Source: Terrabacter sp. 28
Lineage (GTDB): Bacteria > Actinomycetota > Actinomycetes > Actinomycetales > Dermatophilaceae
Length of the DNA stretch: 64,000 nucleotides
Direction of reading: 5' to 3'
Assembly (NCBI GenBank): GCA_000955875.1
Contig: JYOE01000002.1
Location: 223,062 to 287,061 of the forward strand
In this document: piece after piece, positions 8,786-17,008 of the stretch
How positions within the stretch are numbered: the first letter of the stretch is position 1
Layout: each line of letters starts with the position of its first letter
Program-made: the position numbers and the translations under genes
Notes under the pieces: generated by a model
What the model saw: only the letters and a program-made list of their open reading frames with translations
Told to the model about the DNA's origin: nothing
Databases searched by the model: none

Positions 8786-8821
8786 GTGATGAAATCTACT
8801 CCGGTCGGGCGATCCTGTCCA
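8778..8821 (-). promoter_or_regulatory. Promoter and operator of the ABC export pair, inside the 3' end of tetR
   Basis: On the minus strand, -35 TGGACA (8821-8816) and -10 TAGATT (8798-8793) are separated by 17 bp. Next comes the inverted repeat TTCATCA-TG-TGATGAA (8778-8793), which overlaps the start codon of the ATPase gene and touches the -10. The stretch is strikingly AT-rich for this genome. The tetR stop codon TAG is part of the -10. The likely reading is that the upstream TetR represses the exporter here and that the transcript is leaderless or nearly so. No footprint is available. Confidence 0.65.
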
Positions 8822-9410
8822 CGAGATGCTGCTGCAGGACGGGACCGATGCGCTCGACCAGCTGCTCGCGGGTGGCCTCGGCCAGGGCCGGCACCTTGAT
8901 GACGTAGCGCGCGACGACCAGTCCGATCATCTGCGAGGCCGCGAGCGCGCCGCGCAGCATCGGGTCGGGCGCCCCGGTCGACGCGGCGATGCGCCCGAAC
9001 ACCTCACGCCCGAGGAACTCGCGCAGCATCCGGGCCGCCTCCTCGCTCGACATGCTCGAGCGCACGAGCGCGACCAGCGCGTCCCGCCGCTCGGGCGGCT
9101 CCCACACGCCGAGGAACGTCTCGACGATGCGCCAGCCCAGCCGGTCGACGTCGCCCGCCGTGATGCGGTCGATGAGCTCGGCCGGGTTGACAGGAACGTC
9201 GAGGGTCTCGGCGAAGAGCGCCGCCTTGCCGTCGAAGTAGTGGTGCACGAGGGCCGGGTCGACACCGGCCTCACGGGCGATGCCGCGCAGGCTCGTCTTG
9301 TCATACCCCTTGGCAGCAAAGGACTTTCGTGCCGCATGGATGATCGCCGAGCGGGTGTCCTCGCCGCCCGGCCGCCTCCCCCGCGCCTTCACCGCATCGG
9401 GCGTCGTCAT
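8796..9410 (-). CDS. TetR family transcriptional regulator of the ABC exporter
   Basis: A 204-residue TetR repressor. The N-terminal helix-turn-helix is in IIHAARKSFAAKGYDKTSLRGIAREAGVDP, written here only to position it (residues about 18-55), with the characteristic VHHYFDGKAALF following. The C-terminal ligand domain is of the TetR_C_33-like type with VLQQHLVDRIA at the end. It lies 10 bp upstream of the ABC pair. An inverted repeat at the exporter start is its most likely target. The ATG at 9410 was preferred to longer frames, which give low-complexity Arg-rich extensions. Confidence 0.88.
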   Translation of the reverse strand: MTTPDAVKARGRRPGGEDTRSAIIHAARKSFAAKGYDKTSLRGIAREAGVDPALVHHYFDGKAALFAETLDVPVNPAELIDRITAGDVDRLGWRIVETFLGVWEPPERRDALVALVRSSMSSEEAARMLREFLGREVFGRIAASTGAPDPMLRGALAASQMIGLVVARYVIKVPALAEATREQLVERIGPVLQQHLVDRIARPE

Positions 9411-9460
9411 GGGGACACCGTATGCCGCTCCTGCCCGTCGGCGCGTGCGCCTCGCACCCG

Positions 9461-9489
9461 TTGACCCGCCGTTCACGGCGTCCGACAAT
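9461..9489 (+). promoter_or_regulatory. Candidate promoter of the SPW-repeat gene
   Basis: TTGACC (9461-9466) and GACAAT (9484-9489) are spaced by 17 bp on the plus strand, about 60 bases before the ATG of the SPW gene. The divergent tetR promoter must lie in the same 140-bp interval, which also holds a GTATGCC copy at 9420. Confidence 0.5.
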
Positions 9490-9550
9490 CGAGGTGTCCG
9501 GTCCGCCAACAAGGATCGACGGACCCGCACGAAAGAGGGTCGATGCGACC

Positions 9551-9910
9551 ATGAAGCGATGGACGCATCCGCAGGATGCCCTGCCACTCATTGCCGGCAT
9601 CTATGCAGCGTTGTCACCCATCTGGACGACAACCACCACCCGGGCCACCACGACGATGATCATCCTCGGCGCCATCGCGGCGGTCGCGGCGGTCGCCGAG
9701 CTGGTGCGTCCCGACATCCTCCCCCTCGAGGGGCTCACCGCCCTCATCGGCGTGGCGTTCATCGTCGCGCCGTGGGTCATGGGGTTCAGCGACACCCGCC
9801 CGATGGCGTGGACCGCGTGGATCGTCGGCGCCGTCACGTTCCTCGTCGGCGCCGCCGACCTCCAGGTGACCCGCATGCATCACCGCGAGGGCACCGCCAC
9901 GTCGCACTGA
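9551..9910 (+). CDS. SPW-repeat membrane protein
   Basis: A 119-residue integral membrane protein with four hydrophobic segments and two SPW-type motifs, ALSPIW and APWVMGFSD, which define this actinobacterial family. Its function is unknown. The short basic N-terminus MKRW suggests the usual inside orientation. The gene is monocistronic: tetR is divergent, and a strong hairpin separates it from the convergent ankyrin gene. Confidence 0.85.
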   Translation: MKRWTHPQDALPLIAGIYAALSPIWTTTTTRATTTMIILGAIAAVAAVAELVRPDILPLEGLTALIGVAFIVAPWVMGFSDTRPMAWTAWIVGAVTFLVGAADLQVTRMHHREGTATSH

Positions 9911-9920
9911 GCCACGTGCG

Positions 9921-9956
9921 CCGCCCGGGCCGGTGGGAGAGCACCGGCCCGGGCGG
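9921..9956. terminator. Bidirectional terminator hairpin
   Basis: A perfect inverted repeat with 15-bp arms (CCGCCCGGGCCGGTG) and a 6-base loop lies between the convergent SPW and ankyrin genes, 4 bases before the ankyrin stop codon. Confidence 0.85.
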
Positions 9957-9959
9957 TCC

Positions 9960-11321
9960 TCAGCCATCGAGGCCGGCGTCGGTTCTCGTCACGCGTCGCA
10001 GCAGGGCCTCGGCCGACGCCGCGCGCGCCCAGCGTGCCCACTCGAGCGGCCGGGTGCCATGGCTGTCGTCGCGCGCCTCCGGGTCGGCGCCGGCATCGAG
10101 GAGCGCCTGCACGAGCTCGACGTCGTCCATGTAGGCGGCCTGGTGCAGGGCCGTGCGCCCGTCGCGCCGGGCGTCGAGGTCGGCACCGGCAGCCACGGCA
10201 GCGCGCACGGCTTCGGGCGATGCGGCCAGGTGGACGTCGGCGGCCGCCTCGGCGGCCGCGTCGGCGACCGCGTCGCCTGCCGCCCGCTCGACGTGCCCTC
10301 CGGTGTCCACCACCTGGTCGGGCAGGAGGCCGTGCGCGGCCAGGAGGGCGAGCCGCTGGTGGAAGCCGTGCCGCCGTGCCCAGTGGACCTGCCGCGCGAC
10401 CATCTCGTCGACGGTCTCGGCAGGCTCGCCGGTGCGCCGGGCCCACACCTCCGACGCCGGCCGCCCGAGTCCGTGGGCGAGGAGCAGCTCGAGGTGGCTG
10501 TCGTCCCGGTTGAACATGCGGTTGTAGAGGGCCTGCCGGTCGTTCGGGTCGGCGCCACGCGCCAGCAGCAGCTGTGCCAGCGGCCGCCACTGCGGGTGCC
10601 GGGGCTGTCGCGCCGGACCCTGCTCGCCCTCGCCGAAGGCGCCGGTCAGGGCCGTGAAAGGGGTCGGCAGCCCCTGCCACAGGTAGCCCGCGTCCGGGTC
10701 GGCACCGGCGTCGAGCAGCAGCCGCGCGGTCTCGACCGGGTCGCGCTGCGGCATCCGGGAGTAGACGACGTGGAGCAACGGGGCCCAGCGGAAGGGCCCG
10801 CCCTCCCGGCTCGCCGCCGACGGGTCCGCGGCGAGGTGACGGGCCACTGCCTCCGCGTCGCCCGCCACCGCGGCGACGAAGATGCTCCGGTCGACGAGGT
10901 GCGGCTCGTTCGCGAGCAGCTGTGCCGCCCGCGCCCACCTCGCGGGCTCGTCCCGCTCGGTGTACGTCAGGCACGCGAGCGCCAGCACGGCAGAGGCGGA
11001 CCCCTCCTCCGGGTGCGCGGTGGGAGACTTCGCGCCGTCGGTGGCAGTCGGGTCGATGGCCGCCGGGTCACGGGTCAGCGGTGCGGCCGCCCGAAGGTAG
11101 GCGCGGAGTCGCGGCCAGCTCGGCAGCCCGTACGCCCGCGCCACGACGAGCTGCGCGTCCGCGAGGGCGAAGGTGGTGGGGTCGGAGGGCACACCCTCGG
11201 GATGGTGGCGGGCGGCATGCGCGAGCGCCTCGGGCTCGGCCAGGCGGACGGCACGCTGCAGCCGTCTCGCATCACGGCGGAACCGCTCGAGGTCGGGGTT
11301 GGCGGGCAGGGACAGGGCCAT
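9960..11321 (-). CDS. Ankyrin-repeat protein
   Basis: A 453-residue soluble protein rich in Ala and Arg. Ankyrin-type units are clear near the middle (ARLLLDAGADPDAG, QLLLARGADPNDR) and at the C-terminus (GRTALHQAAYMDDVELVQALLDAGADPEARD). The N-terminal third has no motif I recognise. Ankyrin repeats mediate protein binding; no catalytic domain is visible. The ATG at 11321 follows GAGGAGG. The gene is convergent with the SPW gene and divergent from a Cys-rich hypothetical gene. An inverted repeat with 7-bp arms (GGTGGCG/CGCCACC, 11425-11445) lies upstream and might be regulatory. Confidence 0.82.
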   Translation of the reverse strand: MALSLPANPDLERFRRDARRLQRAVRLAEPEALAHAARHHPEGVPSDPTTFALADAQLVVARAYGLPSWPRLRAYLRAAAPLTRDPAAIDPTATDGAKSPTAHPEEGSASAVLALACLTYTERDEPARWARAAQLLANEPHLVDRSIFVAAVAGDAEAVARHLAADPSAASREGGPFRWAPLLHVVYSRMPQRDPVETARLLLDAGADPDAGYLWQGLPTPFTALTGAFGEGEQGPARQPRHPQWRPLAQLLLARGADPNDRQALYNRMFNRDDSHLELLLAHGLGRPASEVWARRTGEPAETVDEMVARQVHWARRHGFHQRLALLAAHGLLPDQVVDTGGHVERAAGDAVADAAAEAAADVHLAASPEAVRAAVAAGADLDARRDGRTALHQAAYMDDVELVQALLDAGADPEARDDSHGTRPLEWARWARAASAEALLRRVTRTDAGLDG

Positions 11322-11517
11322 GACGGCCTCCTCTCGTCGCGCCCGCTGTGCGCTGGTCGGGCCGAAAGGAGGTCGGACCGCATACGTCGTGCCACCAGGG
11401 AGGCTGAGCCCCTTCCCGCGCACCGGTGGCGCCCTGGACGCCACCACCAGCGTACGCGGCTTCCATTACGTGGGCGCCTTTCACGCGTCGCGAACCTCTG
11501 CGACATAAGGTGTTCCG

Positions 11518-12318
11518 GTGGCTGAAGCACCTCTGGACCTCCCGCGCGTCTGGGTCGAGTTCACCGACCCCGCCGACGCGAACCAGCGCTACCGCTGCGA
11601 CCTCACCTGGCTGACGAGCAGCTGGACGTGCATCTTCGGCAGCGGCTGCCAGGGCATCTACGCCGGACGGCCCGACGACGGGTGCTGCACGCTCGGCGCG
11701 CACTTCACCGAGAAGGACGACTGGAAGCGCGTCGCCAAGGCGGTCGAGGAGCTCGGCGAGGACGAGTGGGAGTACCACTTGGTCGGCACCGCCACCGGCA
11801 GCAAGGACGACTGGACCGAGAAGGAGGACGGCGCCCGCAAGACGAAGGTCGTCGACGGCGCCTGCATCTTCCTCAACCGCCCCGGCTTCCCCGCGGGCGC
11901 CGGCTGCGCGCTGCACCAGCACGCCGTCCTCACCGGTGTCGAGCCGCACACCCTCAAGCCCGACGTCTGCTGGCAGCTGCCGATCCGACGCACCTTCCGC
12001 ACGGTCGAGCTGCCCGACGACTCGAGCTACCTCGAGGTGACGATCACCGAGTACGACCGCCGCGGGTGGGGGCCGGGAGGCCACGACCTCGACTGGTACT
12101 GCTCGGGCAACCCTGAGGCGCACGTCGGGCGCGAGCCCGTCTACCGCTCCAACGCGCCCGAGCTGACCGAGCTGATGGGGCCACTCGCGTACGCCGAGCT
12201 GGCGATCCGGGCCGAGGCGCACCTCGCCCAGGTCAAGGCGGTCCGCGCCCGCGGCGTGCGCAAGCTGCTGCCGCTGCTCGTGCACCCGGCCACCATCGAG
12301 GCCCAGCGGGAGAAGTGA
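11518..12318 (+). CDS. Conserved hypothetical Cys-rich protein
   Basis: A 266-residue soluble protein that I do not assign to a named family. It contains cysteines in [40 protein letters not shown] and DWYCSG. This spacing resembles proteins of the YkgJ/DUF3109 type that bind metal or Fe-S, but this is only a resemblance. The GTG start follows AAGG. The downstream methyltransferase starts 7 bases after its stop, so the two are probably co-transcribed. Confidence 0.6.
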   Translation: MAEAPLDLPRVWVEFTDPADANQRYRCDLTWLTSSWTCIFGSGCQGIYAGRPDDGCCTLGAHFTEKDDWKRVAKAVEELGEDEWEYHLVGTATGSKDDWTEKEDGARKTKVVDGACIFLNRPGFPAGAGCALHQHAVLTGVEPHTLKPDVCWQLPIRRTFRTVELPDDSSYLEVTITEYDRRGWGPGGHDLDWYCSGNPEAHVGREPVYRSNAPELTELMGPLAYAELAIRAEAHLAQVKAVRARGVRKLLPLLVHPATIEAQREK

Positions 12319-12325
12319 GGTCGGC

Positions 12326-13036
12326 ATGTGCGGTTCCACGGGCGAGCGGCCCGAGATCATCCCGTCGCCCAACATCTGGGAGACACCCGACGTCTACGAG
12401 GTCGAGAACCGCGGCGTCGACCGCGACCACGTCATCGAGTCGGCCATGCGCTCGGTGCTCGACTGGGCCGGCCTCGACGTCGTCGACATCGGCTGTGGCA
12501 CCGGCTTCCACCTCCCCTACTTCGCCTCGACGGCCCGGTCCGTCACGGGGGTCGAGCCGCACCCACCGCTGGCCGCCCTTGCAGCCCAACGTGTCTCGGG
12601 TATGCCGTCCGTGACCGTGCGCGAGGAGGGCGCCGCCGCGATCGGGGTGCCCGACTCGTCGTTCGACGTCGCGCACGCCCGCTGGGCCTACTTCTTCGGG
12701 CCGGGTTCGGAGCCGGGCCTCGCCGAGCTCGACCGTGTCATGCGGCCGGGCGGGGCGGCGTTCGTCGTCGACAACGACGCGACCCGCTCGACGTTCGGCA
12801 CGTGGTTCCGGCGTGCCCTGCCGTCCTACGACCCGCGTGCCGTCGAGCGGTTCTGGGAGCGGCAGGGCTGGCAGCGCGAGCGGCTCGACATCCGGTGGGA
12901 CTTCGACTCGCGCGAGGACTTCGAGGCCGTCGTCGGCATCGAGTTCGCGCCCGAGCACGCCGACCTGATCCTCGCCGAGCACCCCGACGCGACGGGCGTC
13001 GACTACGCCGTCAACCTCTGGCACCGCCGGTTCTGA
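12326..13036 (+). CDS. Class I SAM-dependent methyltransferase
   Basis: A 236-residue methyltransferase. Motif I is VVDIGCGTGFHLPY (about residues 51-64), with the acidic ribose-binding position in TGVEPHPP, and a motif at FDVAHARWAYFF followed by VMRPGGAAFVV (the usual 'LKPGG' strand). The substrate is unknown. It appears to be in an operon with the Cys-rich protein upstream. Confidence 0.82.
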   Translation: MCGSTGERPEIIPSPNIWETPDVYEVENRGVDRDHVIESAMRSVLDWAGLDVVDIGCGTGFHLPYFASTARSVTGVEPHPPLAALAAQRVSGMPSVTVREEGAAAIGVPDSSFDVAHARWAYFFGPGSEPGLAELDRVMRPGGAAFVVDNDATRSTFGTWFRRALPSYDPRAVERFWERQGWQRERLDIRWDFDSREDFEAVVGIEFAPEHADLILAEHPDATGVDYAVNLWHRRF

Positions 13037-13073
13037 CCGTCGAAAGGCCGAAGTCCGAGGCCCCCCACCGGTC

Positions 13074-13174
13074 GAGTGGCCACTCTCTGCCGCCCGGTCG
13101 CAGTCGAGAGGTCACCTGCGGCCGCCGCGCCCGCGTGGTCATTTCGACCCATCGACCACTGCGCGCAGTTGGTC
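13074..13174 (+). promoter_or_regulatory. Palindromes upstream of the FAD monooxygenase gene
   Basis: The 218-bp gap before the monooxygenase holds two perfect palindromes: GAGTGGCCACTC (13074-13085) and ACTGCGCGCAGT (13158-13169). The second is embedded in a near-symmetric GACC...GGTC frame (13154-13174). I could not identify a clear -35/-10 pair. These are candidate operators for a dimeric regulator; the LuxR gene that converges on the monooxygenase is one possible source. Confidence 0.35.
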
Positions 13175-13254
13175 ATCCCGGCCGACGCGGCGCACCGGCC
13201 CGCCTTCCTACCGTGGCTCCACGACCACAGGACCGGACACCACGGAGGGACATC

Positions 13255-14370
13255 ATGGAGACCATCGACACCGTCATCATCGGCGCCGGGCAGGCGGGGC
13301 TGGCGACGGCTCGCGAGCTCGTCACCCACGGGCACGAGTGCGTCGTGCTCGAGCGCAACACGGCCGTCGGCGACGGCTGGCGACAGCAGTACGACTCGCT
13401 GCGCCTCTACACCTCGGCCAGGCACGACTCGCTGCCCGGCCTGGCCTTCCCCGGCGACCCGAAGGCCTTCCCCGGCAAGGACGACATCGCCACCTACCTC
13501 CAGTCGTATGCCGCCCACTTCCGTCTTCCCGTGCGGCTCGGCGTACGCGTCGAGCGCCTGACGAGGGCGCCGGGCGGCGACGGGTTCGCCGTGACCACCG
13601 ACCACGGCGCCATCCAGTGTCGCAACGTCGTCGTCGCCACCGGCACCTTCGGCCGCACACCGGTCGTGCCCGCGTTCGGCGCCGACCTCAACCCGTCGAT
13701 CCTCCAGCTGCACTCGAGCGAGTACCGCCGGCCGAGCCAGCTGCGAGACGGCCGCGTCCTCGTCGTCGGCGCCTCGCACTCCGGGTGCGACATCGCGTAC
13801 GAGCTGGCCCAGGACCGGCCGACCGTCCTGGCCGGGCGCGACTGTGGCCAGATCCCCGTGCGATGGGAGTCGCCCGCCATCCACGCCGTCTTCCCCTTCC
13901 TGCTCTTCGCCTGGCGGCACGTGCTCACCCGCCGCACGCCGATGGGCCGCAAGGCGATGAACGAGATCCGCCACCACGGCGGCCCGATGCTCCGCATCAA
14001 GCGCGACGACCTCGCGGCTCGGGGCGTGGACAGGCACCTCGGGCGGGTCGTCGGCGTCACCGGCGGGCTGCCGACGCTCGACGACGGCACCGTCGTCGAC
14101 GCGGCCAACGTCATCTGGGCGACCGGCTTCGCGCCCCGGTTCGACTGGATCGACCTGCCCGTCGTCGGTGACGACGGGTGGCCGCGCGAGTACCGCGGGG
14201 TGGCGCGCGACGTCGAGGGCCTCTTCTTCTGCGGCCTCGCCTTCCAGTACGCGTTCGCCTCGATGGTGCTGCCCGGTGTGGGTCGCGATGCCGCCTACGT
14301 CGCCAGCCAGATCATGAAGCGCGCCGGCACGACGGCGCCGGCGGCACCCCACGCCGCTGTGCGGACCTGA
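13255..14370 (+). CDS. FAD/NAD(P)-dependent oxidoreductase, flavin monooxygenase-like
   Basis: A 371-residue two-dinucleotide-domain flavoprotein. The FAD motif GAGQAG is at residues 10-15, and a second Rossmann motif, VVGASHSGCDIA, for NAD(P)H is near residue 172. The ATGFAPRFDWI segment and C-terminal GLFFCGLAFQYAF resemble class B flavin monooxygenases and CzcO/TrkA-like proteins. The substrate is not evident. GGAGGG precedes the ATG. It converges on a TPR-LuxR regulator only 11 bp away. Confidence 0.82.
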   Translation: METIDTVIIGAGQAGLATARELVTHGHECVVLERNTAVGDGWRQQYDSLRLYTSARHDSLPGLAFPGDPKAFPGKDDIATYLQSYAAHFRLPVRLGVRVERLTRAPGGDGFAVTTDHGAIQCRNVVVATGTFGRTPVVPAFGADLNPSILQLHSSEYRRPSQLRDGRVLVVGASHSGCDIAYELAQDRPTVLAGRDCGQIPVRWESPAIHAVFPFLLFAWRHVLTRRTPMGRKAMNEIRHHGGPMLRIKRDDLAARGVDRHLGRVVGVTGGLPTLDDGTVVDAANVIWATGFAPRFDWIDLPVVGDDGWPREYRGVARDVEGLFFCGLAFQYAFASMVLPGVGRDAAYVASQIMKRAGTTAPAAPHAAVRT

Positions 14371-14381
14371 GCCGGCATCCG

Positions 14382-16010
14382 TCAGAGAAGGTCGTTCTCG
14401 AAGGCGAAAGCGGCTGCAGCAGTGCGGCTCCCGACTCCGAGCTTGGCGAAGATGTTGCTGAGGTGCCGGGCCACCGTGCGGTCGCTCAGCACGAGGTCGG
14501 CCGCGATCTGCGCGTTGCTCCGGCCGGCAGCCACCAGTCGGAGGACCTCGATCTCGCGCTCGCTCAGTCCTGCCGGCCGGTGCGCCGGCCCGAGCTCGCG
14601 ACCCACCGCGTCGACGTCCGGCTTGGCCCCGAGCGTCTGGAACGTCTGGCGGGCCGCGGCGAGCGAGAGCCGTCCTGTCTCGGTGTCGCCGAGGGCGACG
14701 AGGGCTCGCCCGGTCGCGGCCTGGGCCGACGCGGCCTCGTAGGGCATGTCGAGGCGCACCCACGCCTGGTGCGCCCTGCGCAGGTAGGGCAGCGCGCCCG
14801 CCGGGTCACCACCCGACAGCTCGACGAGACCACCGGCACACGCAGCCCTCGCAGCAAGGATGTCTGAGCCGAACGACCTTGCGTACGCGTCCAGCTCGGA
14901 GGCGCACGCGCGTGCCGTCTCCGTGTCGCCGGTCGCGAGCAGCACCGCGATCACACCGGGCAGGATGCGAGCGCGGCCCACGTCGGTGCGCGTCTCCGCC
15001 AGGAGCCGACGGACGGCGCCGGCAGCGGCCGCCGCTGAGCCACGGGCGAGCCACAGCAGGGCCGACCCGGGCTGGGGATCATGCCCCTGCTCGGCACTCG
15101 TCGCATACGCCTCCTCGGCGTGCACCCAGTCCCCTCGCAGGCGGTGCAGGTCGCCGAGCTCGGTGGCGGCAAGCCCGATGGCGGGGAAGGCGCCGGCACG
15201 GCGGTAGCGGTCGATGGCCGACGCGAGCTCCTCGACCGCTTCGTCCCACGCCCCGCGTGCCACCATGACCTGGCCGCGGTGCAGGGCGCACTGTCCGGTG
15301 AAGGTGACGAGGCCGGGATGCCGCGCGCACCAGCGCTCCAGCACGTGCGTCCACTCCTCGACGCGGCGCAGGTCCGAGACCTCCTGACAACCCTCGATGG
15401 CGGTGCAGTAGACGTTGCCGAGCAGGATCGGCTCAAGGGTCTGGCCGGCCGTCTCGAGCATCGACTCGTCGAGGAGCGAGAGTCCGTCGGCGATCCGTCC
15501 GCCGTAGATCGCCATCCGGCCCTGGGCGCAGAGGCCCGCCGCGACGAGACCCTGGTCGCCGTGCCGGCGTGCCGCGTCGGTCGCCTGCTCGGCGCACTCG
15601 AGGGCGGCCGCGAAGTCACCCCGGCCGAGGTGCACGAACATCCGCGAGAAGCTCAGGTAGCCGGCCTCGAGGCTGCCGTCGGGCAGGTCCGCCACGATGC
15701 GCTCACCGCGAGCGAGCCAGCCGGAGGCGGTTGCATGGTCGCTCGTGAGGCGCGGCACCATCGACAGGTGGAAGGCGCAGCGAGCCGCCCGTTCGGGCTC
15801 GTTGGCCGCGACCCGCTTGTCGAAGGCGCGACGGTAGCGGTCGAGGGCTTCGTCCGGACGGCCGAGCAGCTGGGCCGCCTCCCCCGCCGACTCGAGGTCG
15901 GCTGCTGTCAGCCCCTCGGGTTCGAGCGCCGACCAGCGCTCGAGGGCCGCAGCCCACTCCCCGCGCTCGAACTCGGATCTCGCGCGGACCAGCTCGTCGA
16001 CGACGCCCAC
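14382..16010 (-). CDS. TPR-containing LuxR-family transcriptional regulator
   Basis: A 542-residue regulator. The N-terminal four fifths is helical with degenerate tetratricopeptide repeats (for example GEAAQLLGRPDEALDRYRRA, DFAAALECAEQATDAA). The C-terminal 65 residues are a LuxR/FixJ HTH: GLSEREIEVLRLVAAGRSN, AQIAADLVLSDRTVARHLSN, FAKLGV. It lacks the ATPase domain of LAL regulators, so signal sensing probably goes through the repeats. GTG start after AAGGAGG. An inverted repeat, GTCGCAGG-N5-CCTGCGAC (16024-16044), just upstream may be an autoregulatory site. Confidence 0.88.
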   Translation of the reverse strand: MGVVDELVRARSEFERGEWAAALERWSALEPEGLTAADLESAGEAAQLLGRPDEALDRYRRAFDKRVAANEPERAARCAFHLSMVPRLTSDHATASGWLARGERIVADLPDGSLEAGYLSFSRMFVHLGRGDFAAALECAEQATDAARRHGDQGLVAAGLCAQGRMAIYGGRIADGLSLLDESMLETAGQTLEPILLGNVYCTAIEGCQEVSDLRRVEEWTHVLERWCARHPGLVTFTGQCALHRGQVMVARGAWDEAVEELASAIDRYRRAGAFPAIGLAATELGDLHRLRGDWVHAEEAYATSAEQGHDPQPGSALLWLARGSAAAAAGAVRRLLAETRTDVGRARILPGVIAVLLATGDTETARACASELDAYARSFGSDILAARAACAGGLVELSGGDPAGALPYLRRAHQAWVRLDMPYEAASAQAATGRALVALGDTETGRLSLAAARQTFQTLGAKPDVDAVGRELGPAHRPAGLSEREIEVLRLVAAGRSNAQIAADLVLSDRTVARHLSNIFAKLGVGSRTAAAAFAFENDLL

Positions 16011-16023
16011 GACACCCTCCTTC

Positions 16024-16044
16024 GTCGCAGGGTACGCCTGCGAC
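16024..16044 (-). promoter_or_regulatory. Inverted repeat upstream of the TPR-LuxR gene
   Basis: Perfect 8-bp arms, GTCGCAGG and CCTGCGAC, around a 5-base spacer lie 14 bp before the GTG start. It could be an operator or an mRNA hairpin next to the ribosome binding site. The rest of the 113-bp gap to nadC shows no other feature. Confidence 0.35.
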
Positions 16045-16123
16045 GAGGCCAGGCCACGGGTCGAGGAGGCCGCGCGTGGCCTCTCGACGGCGCAGGGACC
16101 GCCAACTTCGGCGTCTCGACGGG

Positions 16124-17008
16124 TCAGTCGGTGAGGTCGAGGGCGATGTCGACGATGGGTGAGCTGTGCGTCAGGCCACCGACGGACACGAAGTCGACGC
16201 CGGTGCCGGCGTACTCCCTCACGACCTCGAGCGTGAGGCCGCCCGTCGCCTCGATCTCGACCGGCTCACCCGCCGCCCGCAGCAGCCGCACCGTCTCGCC
16301 GAGCACGTCGACCGACATGTTGTCGCACATGATGAAGCGCGCGCCGGCGTCGTAGGCCTCCCGCGCCTCGGCGGGCGTCGTGACCTCGACCTGCACGTCC
16401 ACGTCCGGGAAGCGCTCGCGCACCAGGGCGTACGCCGCGGCGACGGAGCCCGCGGCCAGCTTGTGGTTGTCCTTGATCATGGCGACGTCGAAGAGCCCCA
16501 TGCGCTTGTTGGTGCCGCCGCCACAGCGGACGGCGTACTTCTCCAGCCAGCGCATGCCGGGCGTCGTCTTGCGGGTGTCGAGGACCATGGTCGACGTGCC
16601 CTCGAGCGCGTCGGCCCAGCGGCGTGTGTGGGTGGCGACGCCCGAGAGCCGGCTGAGGATGTTGAGGATGGTGCGCTCGGCCACGAGGACGACCTGGGTG
16701 GGGCCGGTGAGGCGCGCGATGACGTCACCGCGCTCGAGCCGCGCGCCGTCGTCGTTGACCACCTCGACAGAGGGCACCTGTCCCCCGACCTTCTCGGCGA
16801 CGGCGGCGAGCACGAGCCCGATCACCGGCACCCCAGCCACGACGCCGGGCGCGCGCGCCACGATCTCGGCCGTGCGCACCTGGTCGGCGGGGATCGTCGC
16901 GAGGGTCGTCACGTCGAGACCGTCGGGACCGAGGTCCTCGCGCAGGGCGACGGTGACGAGCTCGCGAGCCCAGTCGAGCGGAAAGCCACTCAGGCCGTCG
17001 GCGGTCAC
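16124..17008 (-). CDS. nadC: Nicotinate-nucleotide pyrophosphorylase (quinolinate phosphoribosyltransferase)
   Basis: A 294-residue enzyme that converts quinolinate and PRPP to nicotinate mononucleotide, the third step of de novo NAD synthesis. Family motifs are ERTILNILSRLSGVAT, the substrate-binding DTRKTTPGMRWLEKYAVRCGG (only the first residues are diagnostic), HRMGL-like KRMGLFDVAMIKDNH, and EVTTPAEA. The barrel strand IEATGGLTLE closes the fold. Its GTG start overlaps the nadB stop by four bases. Confidence 0.96.
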   Translation of the reverse strand: MTADGLSGFPLDWARELVTVALREDLGPDGLDVTTLATIPADQVRTAEIVARAPGVVAGVPVIGLVLAAVAEKVGGQVPSVEVVNDDGARLERGDVIARLTGPTQVVLVAERTILNILSRLSGVATHTRRWADALEGTSTMVLDTRKTTPGMRWLEKYAVRCGGGTNKRMGLFDVAMIKDNHKLAAGSVAAAYALVRERFPDVDVQVEVTTPAEAREAYDAGARFIMCDNMSVDVLGETVRLLRAAGEPVEIEATGGLTLEVVREYAGTGVDFVSVGGLTHSSPIVDIALDLTD

